A stretch of DNA of 64,000 nt from Paenibacillus sp. yr247 (GTDB lineage: Bacteria > Bacillota > Bacilli > Paenibacillales > NBRC-103111). The position numbers were made by a program, and so were the translations under genes. Location of the stretch: positions 1 to 64,000 of the forward strand of contig NZ_FNIF01000001.1 in assembly GCF_900103825.1 (NCBI RefSeq), given 5' to 3'. A model generated the notes under the pieces. That model did not search any database and was not told where the DNA came from. It saw only the letters and a program-made list of their open reading frames with translations. This document shows, one piece after another, positions 54,525 through 63,479 of the stretch (its first letter is position 1; each line of letters starts with the position of its first letter).

Positions 54525-54971
54525 ATGTCAGCTGTTAAGCTTTCGCAGCATGATGCGCTAATGGTCGAATGCCTGAGGGCGCGGGGGATTTCAAGTCAAG
54601 CGCTGCTAGATTTGTTGAAGGACGGCAAAGGCGATGAGTTGCAGGCCGCTGCCGGGACGGATGATTTTGATTTTAAGGAATTGTTAGCGTTCCGAGAAAA
54701 TGGCTGGGAGCTCTTTGAGCAGGCCGTGCTGAATGGGTATGAGATCAAGTTCAATACGCTGAACGGCATTCGATATTTAGTACGCGTGAAATACGGCAAA
54801 GAAATTGAGCGTAAGTCTCGCCCGGAAGGCGATTATCTCGACGATGTTGAGCTAAGCACAAAGGAATTGGAGGAGCTGCGGGCAGTACTCTCGAAGTTCT
54901 GGACGTTAACCGAAGTGAAGCCGCACGAAGTAGAAGGTTTGCATCATATTCGGATTGCGCTGCCGCAATAG
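54525..54971 (+). CDS. Uncharacterised protein encoded at the end of the opp operon
   Basis: 148 residues, ATG after AGGAGGG, 16 bases behind oppF, so co-transcribed with it. The protein is cytosolic and mostly helical. The first half (DALMVECLRARGISSQALLD, TDDFDFKELLAFRENGWELF) precedes a short strand pair, TLNGIRYLVRVKYGKEIER; the last helix is STKELEELRAVLSKFWTL. No known domain is recognised. A regulatory or accessory role in peptide uptake is possible by context only. A terminator follows. Confidence 0.75.
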   Translation: MSAVKLSQHDALMVECLRARGISSQALLDLLKDGKGDELQAAAGTDDFDFKELLAFRENGWELFEQAVLNGYEIKFNTLNGIRYLVRVKYGKEIERKSRPEGDYLDDVELSTKELEELRAVLSKFWTLTEVKPHEVEGLHHIRIALPQ

Positions 54972-54976
54972 TCATT

Positions 54977-55012
54977 GGGTCGACTAACGTTTGTTGGTCG
55001 GCTTTTTTTGTG
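54977..55012 (+). terminator. Terminator of the opp operon
   Basis: GTCGACTAAC pairs with GTTGGTCGGC using two G-U pairs, then T7. Ends the opp transcription unit. Confidence 0.8.
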
Positions 55013-55137
55013 ATCTTTTAATTTGCATTGTTATGGGCAACGTCAACGTGTTGACTCCATAATATGGTATGATTATAAGCAGACGGTTTGTTACATGGAG
55101 ACATTTGAAAGCGTCTAGTGAGAAATGAGGCTAAGAT

Positions 55138-55347
55138 ATGACAACCTATAACGTTAGCAATATGTTCGATGGTTACCTCTCGGAACTAAAAACCACCTAT
55201 AAGTTTGACCAAGTTGTCTTTGAGAGAAACAACAAGTATTACGTTTTCTTTAAAGGCTTAAAAAACGGATTAATTATTGATCTGAGATTTAATATCGATA
55301 ATAAGAATTTTGAAGCATACGATTACAGTAAATGGTCACCCTTATAA
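55138..55347 (+). CDS. Small hypothetical protein
   Basis: 69 residues, ATG with a weak GAGGC site. A strand-rich pattern, FDQVVFERNNKYYVFFKGLK and GLIIDLRFNIDNKNFEAYDY, suggests a small beta-sheet protein. No recognised family. AT-rich. It is followed by a palindromic element. Confidence 0.55.
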   Translation: MTTYNVSNMFDGYLSELKTTYKFDQVVFERNNKYYVFFKGLKNGLIIDLRFNIDNKNFEAYDYSKWSPL

Positions 55348-55400
55348 GTCCCTATTTATTGAGCTTGAGTAAAAAGCGCTAAAGCTCAACGAAAGAGTAA

Positions 55401-55460
55401 CTATAGCTCAATAAACGACCCAAACAAGGCTACCGTTAGATCGGTGGCCTTTTCTCAGCT
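55401..55460. repeat. Palindromic element, degraded copy
   Basis: CTATAGCTCAATAAACG, a worn form of the left end, then a hairpin AAGGCTACCG / CGGTGGCCTT and CAGCTAA. The T-run after the stem makes it a likely terminator. Confidence 0.6.
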
Positions 55461-55650
55461 AAATGGAAGGTTTTTCATGAATTTCTTTGGTTTATCAATT
55501 CGTTGAGTCGAGGAAAGTTTCTTTCGTTTAAGCAGTACGAATAAATTTGTGCAGGAGCTGCGTCGAGGCGGCTTCTTTTTGTTCTCATTGAAGTAACGAG
55601 CAGATTAGAGCAAAAAAAAGAAAAGAAAAGCCCTATTTTAAACATTGTGT

Positions 55651-55690
55651 TGACATTCCAAAAAAATACATATAACATACGTTATATAAC
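55651..55690 (+). promoter_or_regulatory. Promoter with overlapping TetR-type operator
   Basis: TTGACA at 55651 is followed 17 bases later by TAACAT (or 15 later by TATAAC). The perfect inverted repeat ATATAAC-ATAC-GTTATAT (55671-55688) covers the -10. A repressor bound there would block transcription; the TetR gene begins 31 bases downstream. Confidence 0.75.
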
Positions 55691-55719
55691 AAGTGTATTT
55701 TTAATTTGGAGATGTAAAT

Positions 55720-56286
55720 ATGCCCCCAAGAGCAGAGATTACTAAGGAAAAGGTTTTAGATGCAGCGTTTGAAATTGTACGAGAAGAAGGACTTGAAGGT
55801 CTAACAACCAGGAGTATAGCGCAAAGACTTAAATGCTCAACTCAACCCATTTATAGCGTATATGGAAATATGGAAGCAGTAAAAGAAGATGTGTATAATT
55901 TGGCAGTTAATTTTGCTCTTACCAACATCAAAAAGTATGAGAATGAGAAAAATGAGCCTGTAATGAACCTGGCGATCGGTTGCCTTCTTTTCGCAAAAGA
56001 CGAAAAGCAGCTATTCAGAACGGTATATCTTTCTGATCTTAGAAAGTATGAAAATGATAAACTTAAAGAAGAAATGTATGCGGCCTTCTTGCGGCTTGAT
56101 GATCGGTTTAACCTGATTACAGAGAGCAAACTCCAGAAAATGTTCTTGAAACTTACCATTTATTGGATTGGTATTGGCACGATGATTAACACCAATTATT
56201 TAGAATTGGACATCAATGAGGCTACAGAGATGATTGAAGAAATGTATGATGCCTTAAAATTGAATGAAGGTTTAACAAAACAATAA
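55720..56286 (+). CDS. TetR-family repressor
   Basis: 188 residues. The helix-turn-helix lies in residues ~8-52: TKEKVLDAAFEIVREEGLEG, LTTRSIAQRLKCSTQPIYSV. The rest is a helical ligand/dimer domain (TetR_C type with WIGIG). It stands 27 bases before the P450 gene on the same strand, and its promoter carries a matching inverted repeat, so it most likely represses itself and the P450 until an unknown ligand appears. Confidence 0.9.
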   Translation: MPPRAEITKEKVLDAAFEIVREEGLEGLTTRSIAQRLKCSTQPIYSVYGNMEAVKEDVYNLAVNFALTNIKKYENEKNEPVMNLAIGCLLFAKDEKQLFRTVYLSDLRKYENDKLKEEMYAAFLRLDDRFNLITESKLQKMFLKLTIYWIGIGTMINTNYLELDINEATEMIEEMYDALKLNEGLTKQ

Positions 56287-56313
56287 AGTTCTATACAAAG
56301 GAGTGTGATAGTT

Positions 56314-57603
56314 TTGCAAAAGTTACCGCCAAGCTTTGAAAAATCTGATATTGAAGCATGGTTCAGGACTTATTCCAATCGTTTGCACAGTGATCCGATT
56401 CCGTTTTATGCTTATTTACTCGAACATGAGCCACTATGTTATTTAGAAGAACCCAGGGTTTGGGTGGCGTCCCGATACGAAGATGTCAACCGGATCTTGA
56501 AGGATCCATTGTTCGTCCGCGAGTATAAGAATGCCGTGCCGAAGCACCAACAGCAGGAATTGCCACCTCCATCTAAAGAATGGAAACCGGTCAATGATCT
56601 GCTGGACAACTGGATGCTGTTTCGCGACGCGCCGACTCATACTAGACTGAGAAGGATAGTCAGCCATGCCTTTATGCCTCAAACGATGGAACGGCTAAAG
56701 CCGAAAATCCGCACTATCGCGGGGTATCTAGCCGATCGGATGGTCGAAGACCGTCAGCACGATTTGATCGCGTCGTTCGCTTTTCCGTTGCCTGTAATCG
56801 TCATTGCGGAGCTGCTTGGTGTGCCGCCAGAAGACCGTGAGCTATTCAAAAATTGGTCGCATACTTTCGCGAGGGTGCTTGAAGGCGGTGACCAACCAGC
56901 GGAATTTGCACAACAAGCCAAAAGAGCCGCAGAAGACATTTCCGATTATTTCCGTTGCTTGATTGCGGAAAGAAAGTCCACTCCACGCGAAGACTTGATC
57001 AGTGAACTGGTAACTGCTCAAGTGCAAGCGGACGCGTTGACTGAGCAGGAACTTATAGCAACCTGTGTGCTGATGCTCGTCGCCGGCCATGAAACGACCG
57101 TGAACCTGATCGGTAATAGCGTTTTCGTGCTGCTAAACCATCCGGAACAGCTTGCCCGACTGATTGAATGCCCAGAATTGATCACCTCCGCCGTCGAAGA
57201 AGTTTTAAGATTTGAAAGTCCTGTACGGTCGACAACGCGTATAGCATCAGTCGATTACGAAATTGGAGGTCAGACGATCCGTCAGGGTCAGACCGTGAGT
57301 GTGATGCTTGGAGCGGCCAATCGGGATCCCGCTCAGTTCGAACAGCCGAACCTGTTTGATATTGGGCGCTTGCCGAACCGCCATTTGGCATTCGCTTCTG
57401 GTTCCCATTTCTGTCTTGGCGCCCCGCTTGCTCGCATGGAAGGCGAAATCGCGCTGGCTGTGCTTCTTGAACGGTTTCCACAATTACGTCTCGCAGACAA
57501 CAAGCCAAATTGGCGTCCAAACATTTTGTTCAGGGGATTAGAGTCGATGTCGCTAAAAAAAAGCCGTCAAAGCGATGGTAGTGATACAATACAATTATTT
57601 TGA
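56314..57603 (+). CDS. Cytochrome P450
   Basis: 429 residues from the TTG ten bases after AAAGGAG; a GTG three codons earlier is too close. Class landmarks: the C-helix FRDAPTHTRLRRIVSHAF, I-helix AGHETTVNLIGNSVF with the acid-alcohol pair E-T, K-helix ExxR in EEVLRFESP, and the heme loop FASGSHFCLGAPLARME with the axial Cys at about residue 367. Soluble, no membrane anchor, so of the bacterial CYP107/CYP109-like type. It hydroxylates a hydrophobic compound; no ferredoxin or reductase gene is adjacent. Regulated with the upstream TetR gene. Confidence 0.93.
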   Translation: MQKLPPSFEKSDIEAWFRTYSNRLHSDPIPFYAYLLEHEPLCYLEEPRVWVASRYEDVNRILKDPLFVREYKNAVPKHQQQELPPPSKEWKPVNDLLDNWMLFRDAPTHTRLRRIVSHAFMPQTMERLKPKIRTIAGYLADRMVEDRQHDLIASFAFPLPVIVIAELLGVPPEDRELFKNWSHTFARVLEGGDQPAEFAQQAKRAAEDISDYFRCLIAERKSTPREDLISELVTAQVQADALTEQELIATCVLMLVAGHETTVNLIGNSVFVLLNHPEQLARLIECPELITSAVEEVLRFESPVRSTTRIASVDYEIGGQTIRQGQTVSVMLGAANRDPAQFEQPNLFDIGRLPNRHLAFASGSHFCLGAPLARMEGEIALAVLLERFPQLRLADNKPNWRPNILFRGLESMSLKKSRQSDGSDTIQLF

Positions 57604-57667
57604 GGCGATGTATAGTCACGGCTTTTAGTGGAAAAATAACTGAAAATGTGTGATTGGGGGTGTAGCT

Positions 57668-57841
57668 GTGACTAAGAAAAATGTGCAATCTCCAACAATG
57701 AAGCCAAAAATAGAACAGAATAACATGGATTTAACAAGTGAGACTGTTATGGCAAATGAACAGATGGATCGGGAGTTTAACGGGGAAGAACAGGAAGCTA
57801 TCCCTTCCGAAATGAATGCAGCTTGGATAATTCGCAATTAG
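57668..57841 (+). CDS. Small acidic hypothetical protein
   Basis: 57 residues. The GTG giving MTKKNVQSPTMKPKIEQNNM was chosen because GGGGGTG stands seven bases before. Highly polar, with FNGEEQEAIPSEMNAAWIIR at the end; probably unstructured. Similar short acidic proteins occur in sporulating bacteria, but no name can be given. Ends before a strong terminator. Confidence 0.5.
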   Translation: MTKKNVQSPTMKPKIEQNNMDLTSETVMANEQMDREFNGEEQEAIPSEMNAAWIIRN

Positions 57842-57877
57842 TGAGATATAAATCTCATTTCTTCCGCAAAAGCAAAA

Positions 57878-57924
57878 AAAAGGCTCTTCCAACGTCGAAT
57901 CGACAATCGGAAGAGCTTTTTTAT
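57878..57924 (+). terminator. Strong rho-independent terminator
   Basis: AAAAGGCTCTTCC pairs with GGAAGAGCTTTTTT with a GTCGA / TCGAC inner stem. Confidence 0.85.
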
Positions 57925-58320
57925 CTTTATGTTAATCCTTATCCAATCTACTCCTAAGCCGACCATTACCATCAAAGGGCGGTCGCCTATCTTATTGGTA
58001 GAGGTATATTTTGTTGAAGTTTGATGGTGATGTTGATCAAATCTAGTAGAACTTTGTTTTTGATGTCGAATTCTATGTCAAAAGTCATATGGAAGTATTA
58101 TAGAATAAGTGTCATATATTTCTAAAAAATCAATCTATTGCACTATATATTAAAATTTTTTAATAGTCTAATCTTAGTTTAAGAATGTAATATTTTTCAT
58201 ATAATATGAAAGCGTATACATATATTAGCGGAGAAGGTGAAGAAAAAGAGTATTAGTAGATTGATATTATCAGGCTGTATTTACAGTTTGATTATATAAA
58301 AAAAATATGGAGGTTGACTA
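57925..58320. other. AT-rich leader region before the Big2 gene
   Basis: No gene. A TATAAT at 58200-58205 is a plausible -10, with TTAGTT 19 bases upstream as a weak -35, giving a leader of about 110 bases. The start codon has a TGGAGG site. Part of the AT-rich tract could hold upstream regulatory sites. Confidence 0.4.
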
Positions 58321-61300
58321 ATGAGAACAAAGTTGGCAAAACGAATTACATCATTAACCCTCGTTTTTACCGTAATTATGTCTTTATTTAGTAGTTTGGT
58401 TTTTGCCTCACCTGAAAAGTCAGTAAAGGTAACAAAGGAACCGCCCTCGAAGGAGATCGTAAAACTTATTCCAAGTGAATCGACAGTCTCGTTCTCTCTT
58501 TCTAAAGGCAAACACGATTTAAAGGCTGAAGCAGAGTATAAGGATGGTTCCAAAGCTGATGTTACAGCAAAAGGAAAATGGACTTCACTAGATGAGAAAA
58601 TTGTAACAGTTGCTAGTGGAGTGCTAACAGCTGTGAATGCAGGGTCTACACATGTACAATTCAGTCTTGGTAATGCGGTGTTAAATGTTGAAGTAAATGT
58701 TACTCAAGATGCGCATGTTTTAAGTCAAAATCCAAATCCTTCAGAAGTGAAAAAAATGGTATCGCTCGTTTTAGCTGCACCTAGAATAACATTCATAGAT
58801 GAAGGGGAAGAGCGTCCTATCGCTTTGAAAGCGCTTTATAGCGATGGTTCGATGGAAGACGTAACTAAATTAGCTAAATGGGAATCAAGAGATCCGTCGA
58901 TTGCTTTGGTTGAAAATGGCGTATTAAAAGGGATCTCACCAGGTGATGTTTCAATGAGAGTAACTTACTCAACTTTTCCACTGATAAACTTCTTTGCTTC
59001 TATAAGAGATGTTCCAGAAAATGTAACGGCGCTTCTACTTTCGGCTAGCAAGTTTAGGTTAGAAACCTCTGATAAGCCGGTTCAAGTATATGCCATTACA
59101 AGGGACCCCGAGAGTAGAGAGGTTACTTCTTTAGGAAGTTGGACAACGACAGATCGTAATGTTGCTACCGTTAGTAAAGATGGTCAGATTACCCCAGTTG
59201 GAATAGGCCAAGCCTATATATATTTTAAATACGATAAATTGGTTGATGCTGTACTTGTTAATGTTGTTAAGCCGGAGAAGCTTGTAACTGATGAACCTGC
59301 TGTTGAAATTTTGCCAGGTGCAAATTGGCCGGTTCAATTAACCGAAGTATTCAATAACGGAGAGTCAGAGAATGTAAATCCAAGTGAAGTGAAGTGGACT
59401 GTCGAAGATAGCAGCATTGCAACGGTAACGGATTCAGGATTAATCATAGGAGGTAAGACAGGTAAAACAATTGTGACAGCTTCCTATAGATCAGATGTTC
59501 TTCCTCCAGTTAAAATTGAGGTTACTGTCACCAATAAGCTTACTACTCCAAGAGTTATTGGTGTGAAAGCTTCTCCATCAAATCTCTCCATAGGTGTAGG
59601 TGAGGAAGCGCCAGTTGCAATAACAGCGATTTACAGTGATGGGAGCACGGAGGATGTCACAGCTTCCGTTCAATTGTTCTCCGACAATCACTACGTAGCT
59701 TCAGTTCAGCAAAATTATGGTGGTACATCAAAGGTTATTGGTCAATTGAGTGGCGCAACCGTTTTGCATGCTATCTATTATAATGGTCGTCACACTGTAG
59801 ATATCCCGGTGGCAGTCGCGGATAAAGACGGTCAGAGGAAGGCTCCAACCCCTGAATCGATTTCTGTTACACCAAATATGAAAAATATGGTGGTACATCA
59901 ACAGCAGCAATTGGAGGTAAAAGCGAGCTATACGGACAAATCTGTTGTAAATTCGACTCCATCTGCGGTTTATAAATCATCTAATCCTGATGTTGTTAAA
60001 GTTAATAAGGATGGCCTACTTACTGCTGTAGGTACTGGTACAGCCATAGTTACCGTAGATAGCTCTGGTTACTCAAAGCAGATTCCTATTGCCGTTTCAG
60101 AAAAACCTTCTAAAGATTTCGTGAATAAAATTGTTGATCTGATTCCTAGTGAAACTAACATCTCCTTTCGGTTAGCCGAGCGCGCGCATTCGTTTTCTGT
60201 AAAAGCAAAATATCAAGATGGTTCAACAGCTGACGTCACTTCAGACTCAAGATTCACATCACTAGACCCGAGCATTGTTACAGTTAAGAATGGTGTTCTT
60301 ACAGCGGTTGCACCAGGTACAACTCAGGTCCTTATCAATCACGGGACAAGCACCGAAATCTTGAAGGTTTCAATCCTTTCTGAAAATAATGCATCTACGG
60401 GGGATTTAAAAATAGAATCATTGCTTGTATCCTCATTGGATGTTATTGTTCAAAAAGATAAGCTTTATCCCGTACATGTTTTCGCCCAATACAATGATGG
60501 GACTCAAAAAGAGATTACGAAGTCAATCCAGTGGATTTCAGAGGATCCTACTATTGCTGGTGTTACAGACGGGAAATTTACTGGAATGAAAATTGGGAAA
60601 ACGACAGTTAGTGCAACAATTGCAGGTTTCCCTCCTATTCAAATTCCAGTAAAAGTAACAGAAAAAGAGGGACCAGTTAATTTAGTCGGAATCACTAAAA
60701 ACATACTGGGAATGCTAATACAGCCTGAGGCAGGAGCTCCTGTAGATGTGGACGCCTTTGCGGAATATACAGATCATAATATCGTTCAGGTTGATACTGA
60801 TGGGAAGTGGGAATCTTCCGATGAGAAAGTAGCAACTGTTGATCAGAACGGGGTCATTACATGGGTCGGCCCTGGTGAAGCATACATCTATTTCAATTAT
60901 GGAGGTTTGAGAGATTCTGTTTGGGTAAGAAACACAAAGCCTGTAGCTTTAATTTCATTTCCCCGCAATGTGATGTTAGAACCTAATAAGTCGACGGACG
61001 TGTCTATAATTGCTTTCTTTGGTCATCCAGGCAGAGATGGTAATTGTGATTGTTTTGATGTTACTAGCCTAGTAAAATGGACGGTGGCGGACGAATCGGT
61101 TGCAACGATTTCTGCTGATGGACATATCATCGCTCACGCTGTTGGAAAAACGACGATAACTGCTACTGTTTTTGGTATGTCAACGACAATTAATGTTGAA
61201 GTCGTAGCAAAGTATCCTACATTTACATTGGGGATAAGCTCTTCGCCGGGTTATATCGTAAATTCAATAGGCTCAACAAGTGAGGTAGTCATTCATGCTA

Positions 61301-61482
61301 TGTCTAGCGATGGAACGGTAAAAGACGTTACGGCTGATGTCACATGGAGTACGTCTAGTCCGGAAGTAGCTGAAGTGACCGCTGATCATAAGATCGTAGC
61401 GAAATCAGAAGGAGCAGCTGTGATATTTGCGGAATATGACGGATTTAAAATAATTATTCCTGTTGTAGTTAAACCTAAATAA
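58321..61482 (+). CDS. Secreted Big2-domain protein with block-duplicated modules
   Basis: 1053 residues. Signal peptide MRTKLAKRITSLTLVFTVIM with cleavage after residue ~30. The rest consists of about 11 Big_2 (Ig-like) modules of 80-95 residues. Each has DGSxxDVT followed by WxSxDxxIATV and VGxG-type turns, such as EDVTKLAKWESRDPSIALVE and AYIYFNYGG. Ordered as A-B-C-D-E-F-A'-B'-C'-D'-E', the second block repeats the first: A and A' both begin LIPSE, C and C' both contain GQ/EAYIYF, and D and D' share VKWTVxD. No SLH, LPXTG or enzyme domain is visible. Probably a surface or matrix adhesin held by unknown contacts. One module carries a Cys pair (NCDCFDVTS). Confidence 0.9.
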   Translation: MRTKLAKRITSLTLVFTVIMSLFSSLVFASPEKSVKVTKEPPSKEIVKLIPSESTVSFSLSKGKHDLKAEAEYKDGSKADVTAKGKWTSLDEKIVTVASGVLTAVNAGSTHVQFSLGNAVLNVEVNVTQDAHVLSQNPNPSEVKKMVSLVLAAPRITFIDEGEERPIALKALYSDGSMEDVTKLAKWESRDPSIALVENGVLKGISPGDVSMRVTYSTFPLINFFASIRDVPENVTALLLSASKFRLETSDKPVQVYAITRDPESREVTSLGSWTTTDRNVATVSKDGQITPVGIGQAYIYFKYDKLVDAVLVNVVKPEKLVTDEPAVEILPGANWPVQLTEVFNNGESENVNPSEVKWTVEDSSIATVTDSGLIIGGKTGKTIVTASYRSDVLPPVKIEVTVTNKLTTPRVIGVKASPSNLSIGVGEEAPVAITAIYSDGSTEDVTASVQLFSDNHYVASVQQNYGGTSKVIGQLSGATVLHAIYYNGRHTVDIPVAVADKDGQRKAPTPESISVTPNMKNMVVHQQQQLEVKASYTDKSVVNSTPSAVYKSSNPDVVKVNKDGLLTAVGTGTAIVTVDSSGYSKQIPIAVSEKPSKDFVNKIVDLIPSETNISFRLAERAHSFSVKAKYQDGSTADVTSDSRFTSLDPSIVTVKNGVLTAVAPGTTQVLINHGTSTEILKVSILSENNASTGDLKIESLLVSSLDVIVQKDKLYPVHVFAQYNDGTQKEITKSIQWISEDPTIAGVTDGKFTGMKIGKTTVSATIAGFPPIQIPVKVTEKEGPVNLVGITKNILGMLIQPEAGAPVDVDAFAEYTDHNIVQVDTDGKWESSDEKVATVDQNGVITWVGPGEAYIYFNYGGLRDSVWVRNTKPVALISFPRNVMLEPNKSTDVSIIAFFGHPGRDGNCDCFDVTSLVKWTVADESVATISADGHIIAHAVGKTTITATVFGMSTTINVEVVAKYPTFTLGISSSPGYIVNSIGSTSEVVIHAMSSDGTVKDVTADVTWSTSSPEVAEVTADHKIVAKSEGAAVIFAEYDGFKIIIPVVVKPK

Positions 61483-61636
61483 ATAATGTCAATTTTGAAT
61501 TATGAAAAAAGAAAGAAAACCTGTTTACCGGATAATGTTCGTTATTAATAAGTGTATCCATATTGGAATTGAAAATTGAATGAAGTATTGCCTGCAATAT
61601 GGTTAATTTCTCATTTCAAGTGAGGCGCAAGAATGA

Positions 61637-61672
61637 AGAAGCTGAGATCAATGATCCAGCTTCTTTTTTATG
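61637..61672 (+). terminator. Terminator of the Big2 gene
   Basis: GAAGCTGAGATC pairs with GATCCAGCTTC around AAT, followed by T6. Confidence 0.8.
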
Positions 61673-61699
61673 TTATTTTTGTTCGATGAGGGGAGCTAA

Positions 61700-62815
61700 T
61701 TAGGACTGGCTGTTTCGCCACGCTCTTTTTGCAGAGCTATATTTAAATAGCATTCGCAAGATAGGGGGCACCGCGAAGAAAATAAAAAACGTACGAAACA
61801 GCTGATAGCCTGCAACAATGGATAAATTGGCACCAATTTCGTGCGCAATAATCCCCATTTGATCCATCCCGCCTGGAGCGAGGCTGAGCAAGGCAGTTGA
61901 CTTGGATATGGGTTGCAGCTTCATAAAGAATAAGCTTAGTCCAAATGATCCGATGAGGAGAAGCACGCTGCTGCCAATTGCAAGCGAAATCGTTTGAAGC
62001 TTATGGCTTAATTGGCCTGGCTTCAGCATTAATCCAACATTGATGCCAATCATGATTTGGGCTGCATGAATAAGGCCGGTTGGCAGTGCGGGACCTTGAA
62101 GTCCTAAAAACTGCACGACAGCTGTACCTAAGGCAGGTCCGAGTAAGAATGCGGTGGGAAATTTGATTTTGTTCCCTAGCAGAGCACAGCAAATACTGAC
62201 TGCAGCAAAAACGATGATGTTCGACAGCAGCTCGCTCCAGCTTGCGGATGAAGTGGTAATGGCAGTAATAGAAGTTTCTGCTGCTTTATGATTTCCCAAT
62301 ATCGGACTAAACACTAGCAGGGGTACACACACGACAATCATTATCAGACGTATGACTTGCGTTACGGTGACAATGGTAAGATTGATGCCCTCGGTTTCCG
62401 CAGCCATGATGACCATTTGTGTAAGACCGCCAGGTATGCTTCCCAGCAGTGCAGTTTTGAAGTTGATACCGGACAGCTTGGAAACAAGGAAAGCGAGTAC
62501 CACGCAAAGCAGCATTAAGAGAAGGGTCATGAGCAGCATAGAAGGCAGCTGGATCGCCATTTCATGCAAAGCTGTCGCTGTCATTGAAAGACCAATCGTA
62601 TAGCCCACAATGACGAGTCCCGCACTTCGAATGGGGGTAGGCCATGCGTAACGATCCTTGAACACATTCGAACCAATCAATACCGCGATCATTGGACCGA
62701 GCAGCCAGGGAATTGGAATGTGTAGGAGCTTGAACAAGCAGCCGCCTAGAAGGGCAGTCATAAGCGCTACGACGAGCTTTACCGTCTTTTTGATGGTAAT
62801 CGTTTTTCTATCCAT
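61700..62815 (-). CDS. AbrB-family membrane transporter
   Basis: 371 residues. Two homologous halves of membrane helices: IPWLLGPMIAVLIGSNVF with LLGSIPGGLTQMVIMAAETE in the first, and FLLGPALGTAVVQFLGLQGP with LLSLAPGGMDQMGIIAHEIG in the second. The repeated PGG-(L/M)-x-QM motif is diagnostic of the family named after AbrB/ammonia monooxygenase (PF05145), distinct from the AbrB DNA-binding regulator. Substrate unknown. It lies 45 bases behind the Rrf2 gene and is probably controlled by it. Confidence 0.9.
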   Translation of the reverse strand: MDRKTITIKKTVKLVVALMTALLGGCLFKLLHIPIPWLLGPMIAVLIGSNVFKDRYAWPTPIRSAGLVIVGYTIGLSMTATALHEMAIQLPSMLLMTLLLMLLCVVLAFLVSKLSGINFKTALLGSIPGGLTQMVIMAAETEGINLTIVTVTQVIRLIMIVVCVPLLVFSPILGNHKAAETSITAITTSSASWSELLSNIIVFAAVSICCALLGNKIKFPTAFLLGPALGTAVVQFLGLQGPALPTGLIHAAQIMIGINVGLMLKPGQLSHKLQTISLAIGSSVLLLIGSFGLSLFFMKLQPISKSTALLSLAPGGMDQMGIIAHEIGANLSIVAGYQLFRTFFIFFAVPPILRMLFKYSSAKRAWRNSQS

Positions 62816-62860
62816 CTGGCCGAGTCACCACCTTGTTATTTAATTCATAATCCCAAAAAA

Positions 62861-63262
62861 CTAATCAATTAAGTTGGCCAGTGTATAATTACCAAGTACC
62901 TGTGTAACCTGTGTGTTAATATCACACATAATGATCTGGAATGCACTTTTTACCTTCTTGCCAAACACATGATCTCCGGTCGTATCCAGCATGCGATTCC
63001 ACACGGGCTCTTCTTCGTGAAGCGCAGTATAAATTTGAAACAGCGTTATTTGATCAGGCCTTCTTGTCAATTGATAACCGCCGGATCGGCCTTGTCTCAC
63101 CTCGATGATATCCGCCTCTCGCAGCTGTGATAAAATTTTGCGTAGCGCTGTCGGTTCACACCGGATTTGATCTGCAATTTCCGTGCTGGAGCATTGCTCA
63201 GAATTCATAGCAAGTACGATAAGTGCTTGCAGCCCAAATCCAAATCTCTTTAATCGTGCCAC
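62861..63262 (-). CDS. Rrf2-family regulator
   Basis: 133 residues. The winged helix covers about 1-80: RFGFGLQALIVLAMNSEQCS, EIADQIRCEPTALRKILSQL and VRQGRSGGYQLTRRPDQITL. The three clustered cysteines that hold an iron-sulfur cluster in IscR/NsrR are absent; single Cys residues at 24, 35 and ~111 remain. It is thus of the YwnA-like type, perhaps thiol- or ligand-sensing. It heads the operon with the AbrB-type transporter. Confidence 0.9.
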   Translation of the reverse strand: MARLKRFGFGLQALIVLAMNSEQCSSTEIADQIRCEPTALRKILSQLREADIIEVRQGRSGGYQLTRRPDQITLFQIYTALHEEEPVWNRMLDTTGDHVFGKKVKSAFQIIMCDINTQVTQVLGNYTLANLID

Positions 63263-63479
63263 GAGTAAGCTTCACACCTTCTGTTGATATCTGTGCTGAT
63301 TTTAGCACATTTAATTCTGGAATTCAAATGGGGAGAATGTGCGATAATTTTCGCTTAAACAAGCATATAAGCCAGGCTGTCGGACGGATGTAAATGATTG
63401 GGGAACAATATTTTTTTTCATTTTGAATGAAAATCGGTTATTATGTTTAATGAAATAAAAATAGAAAGTGGGATCAATC

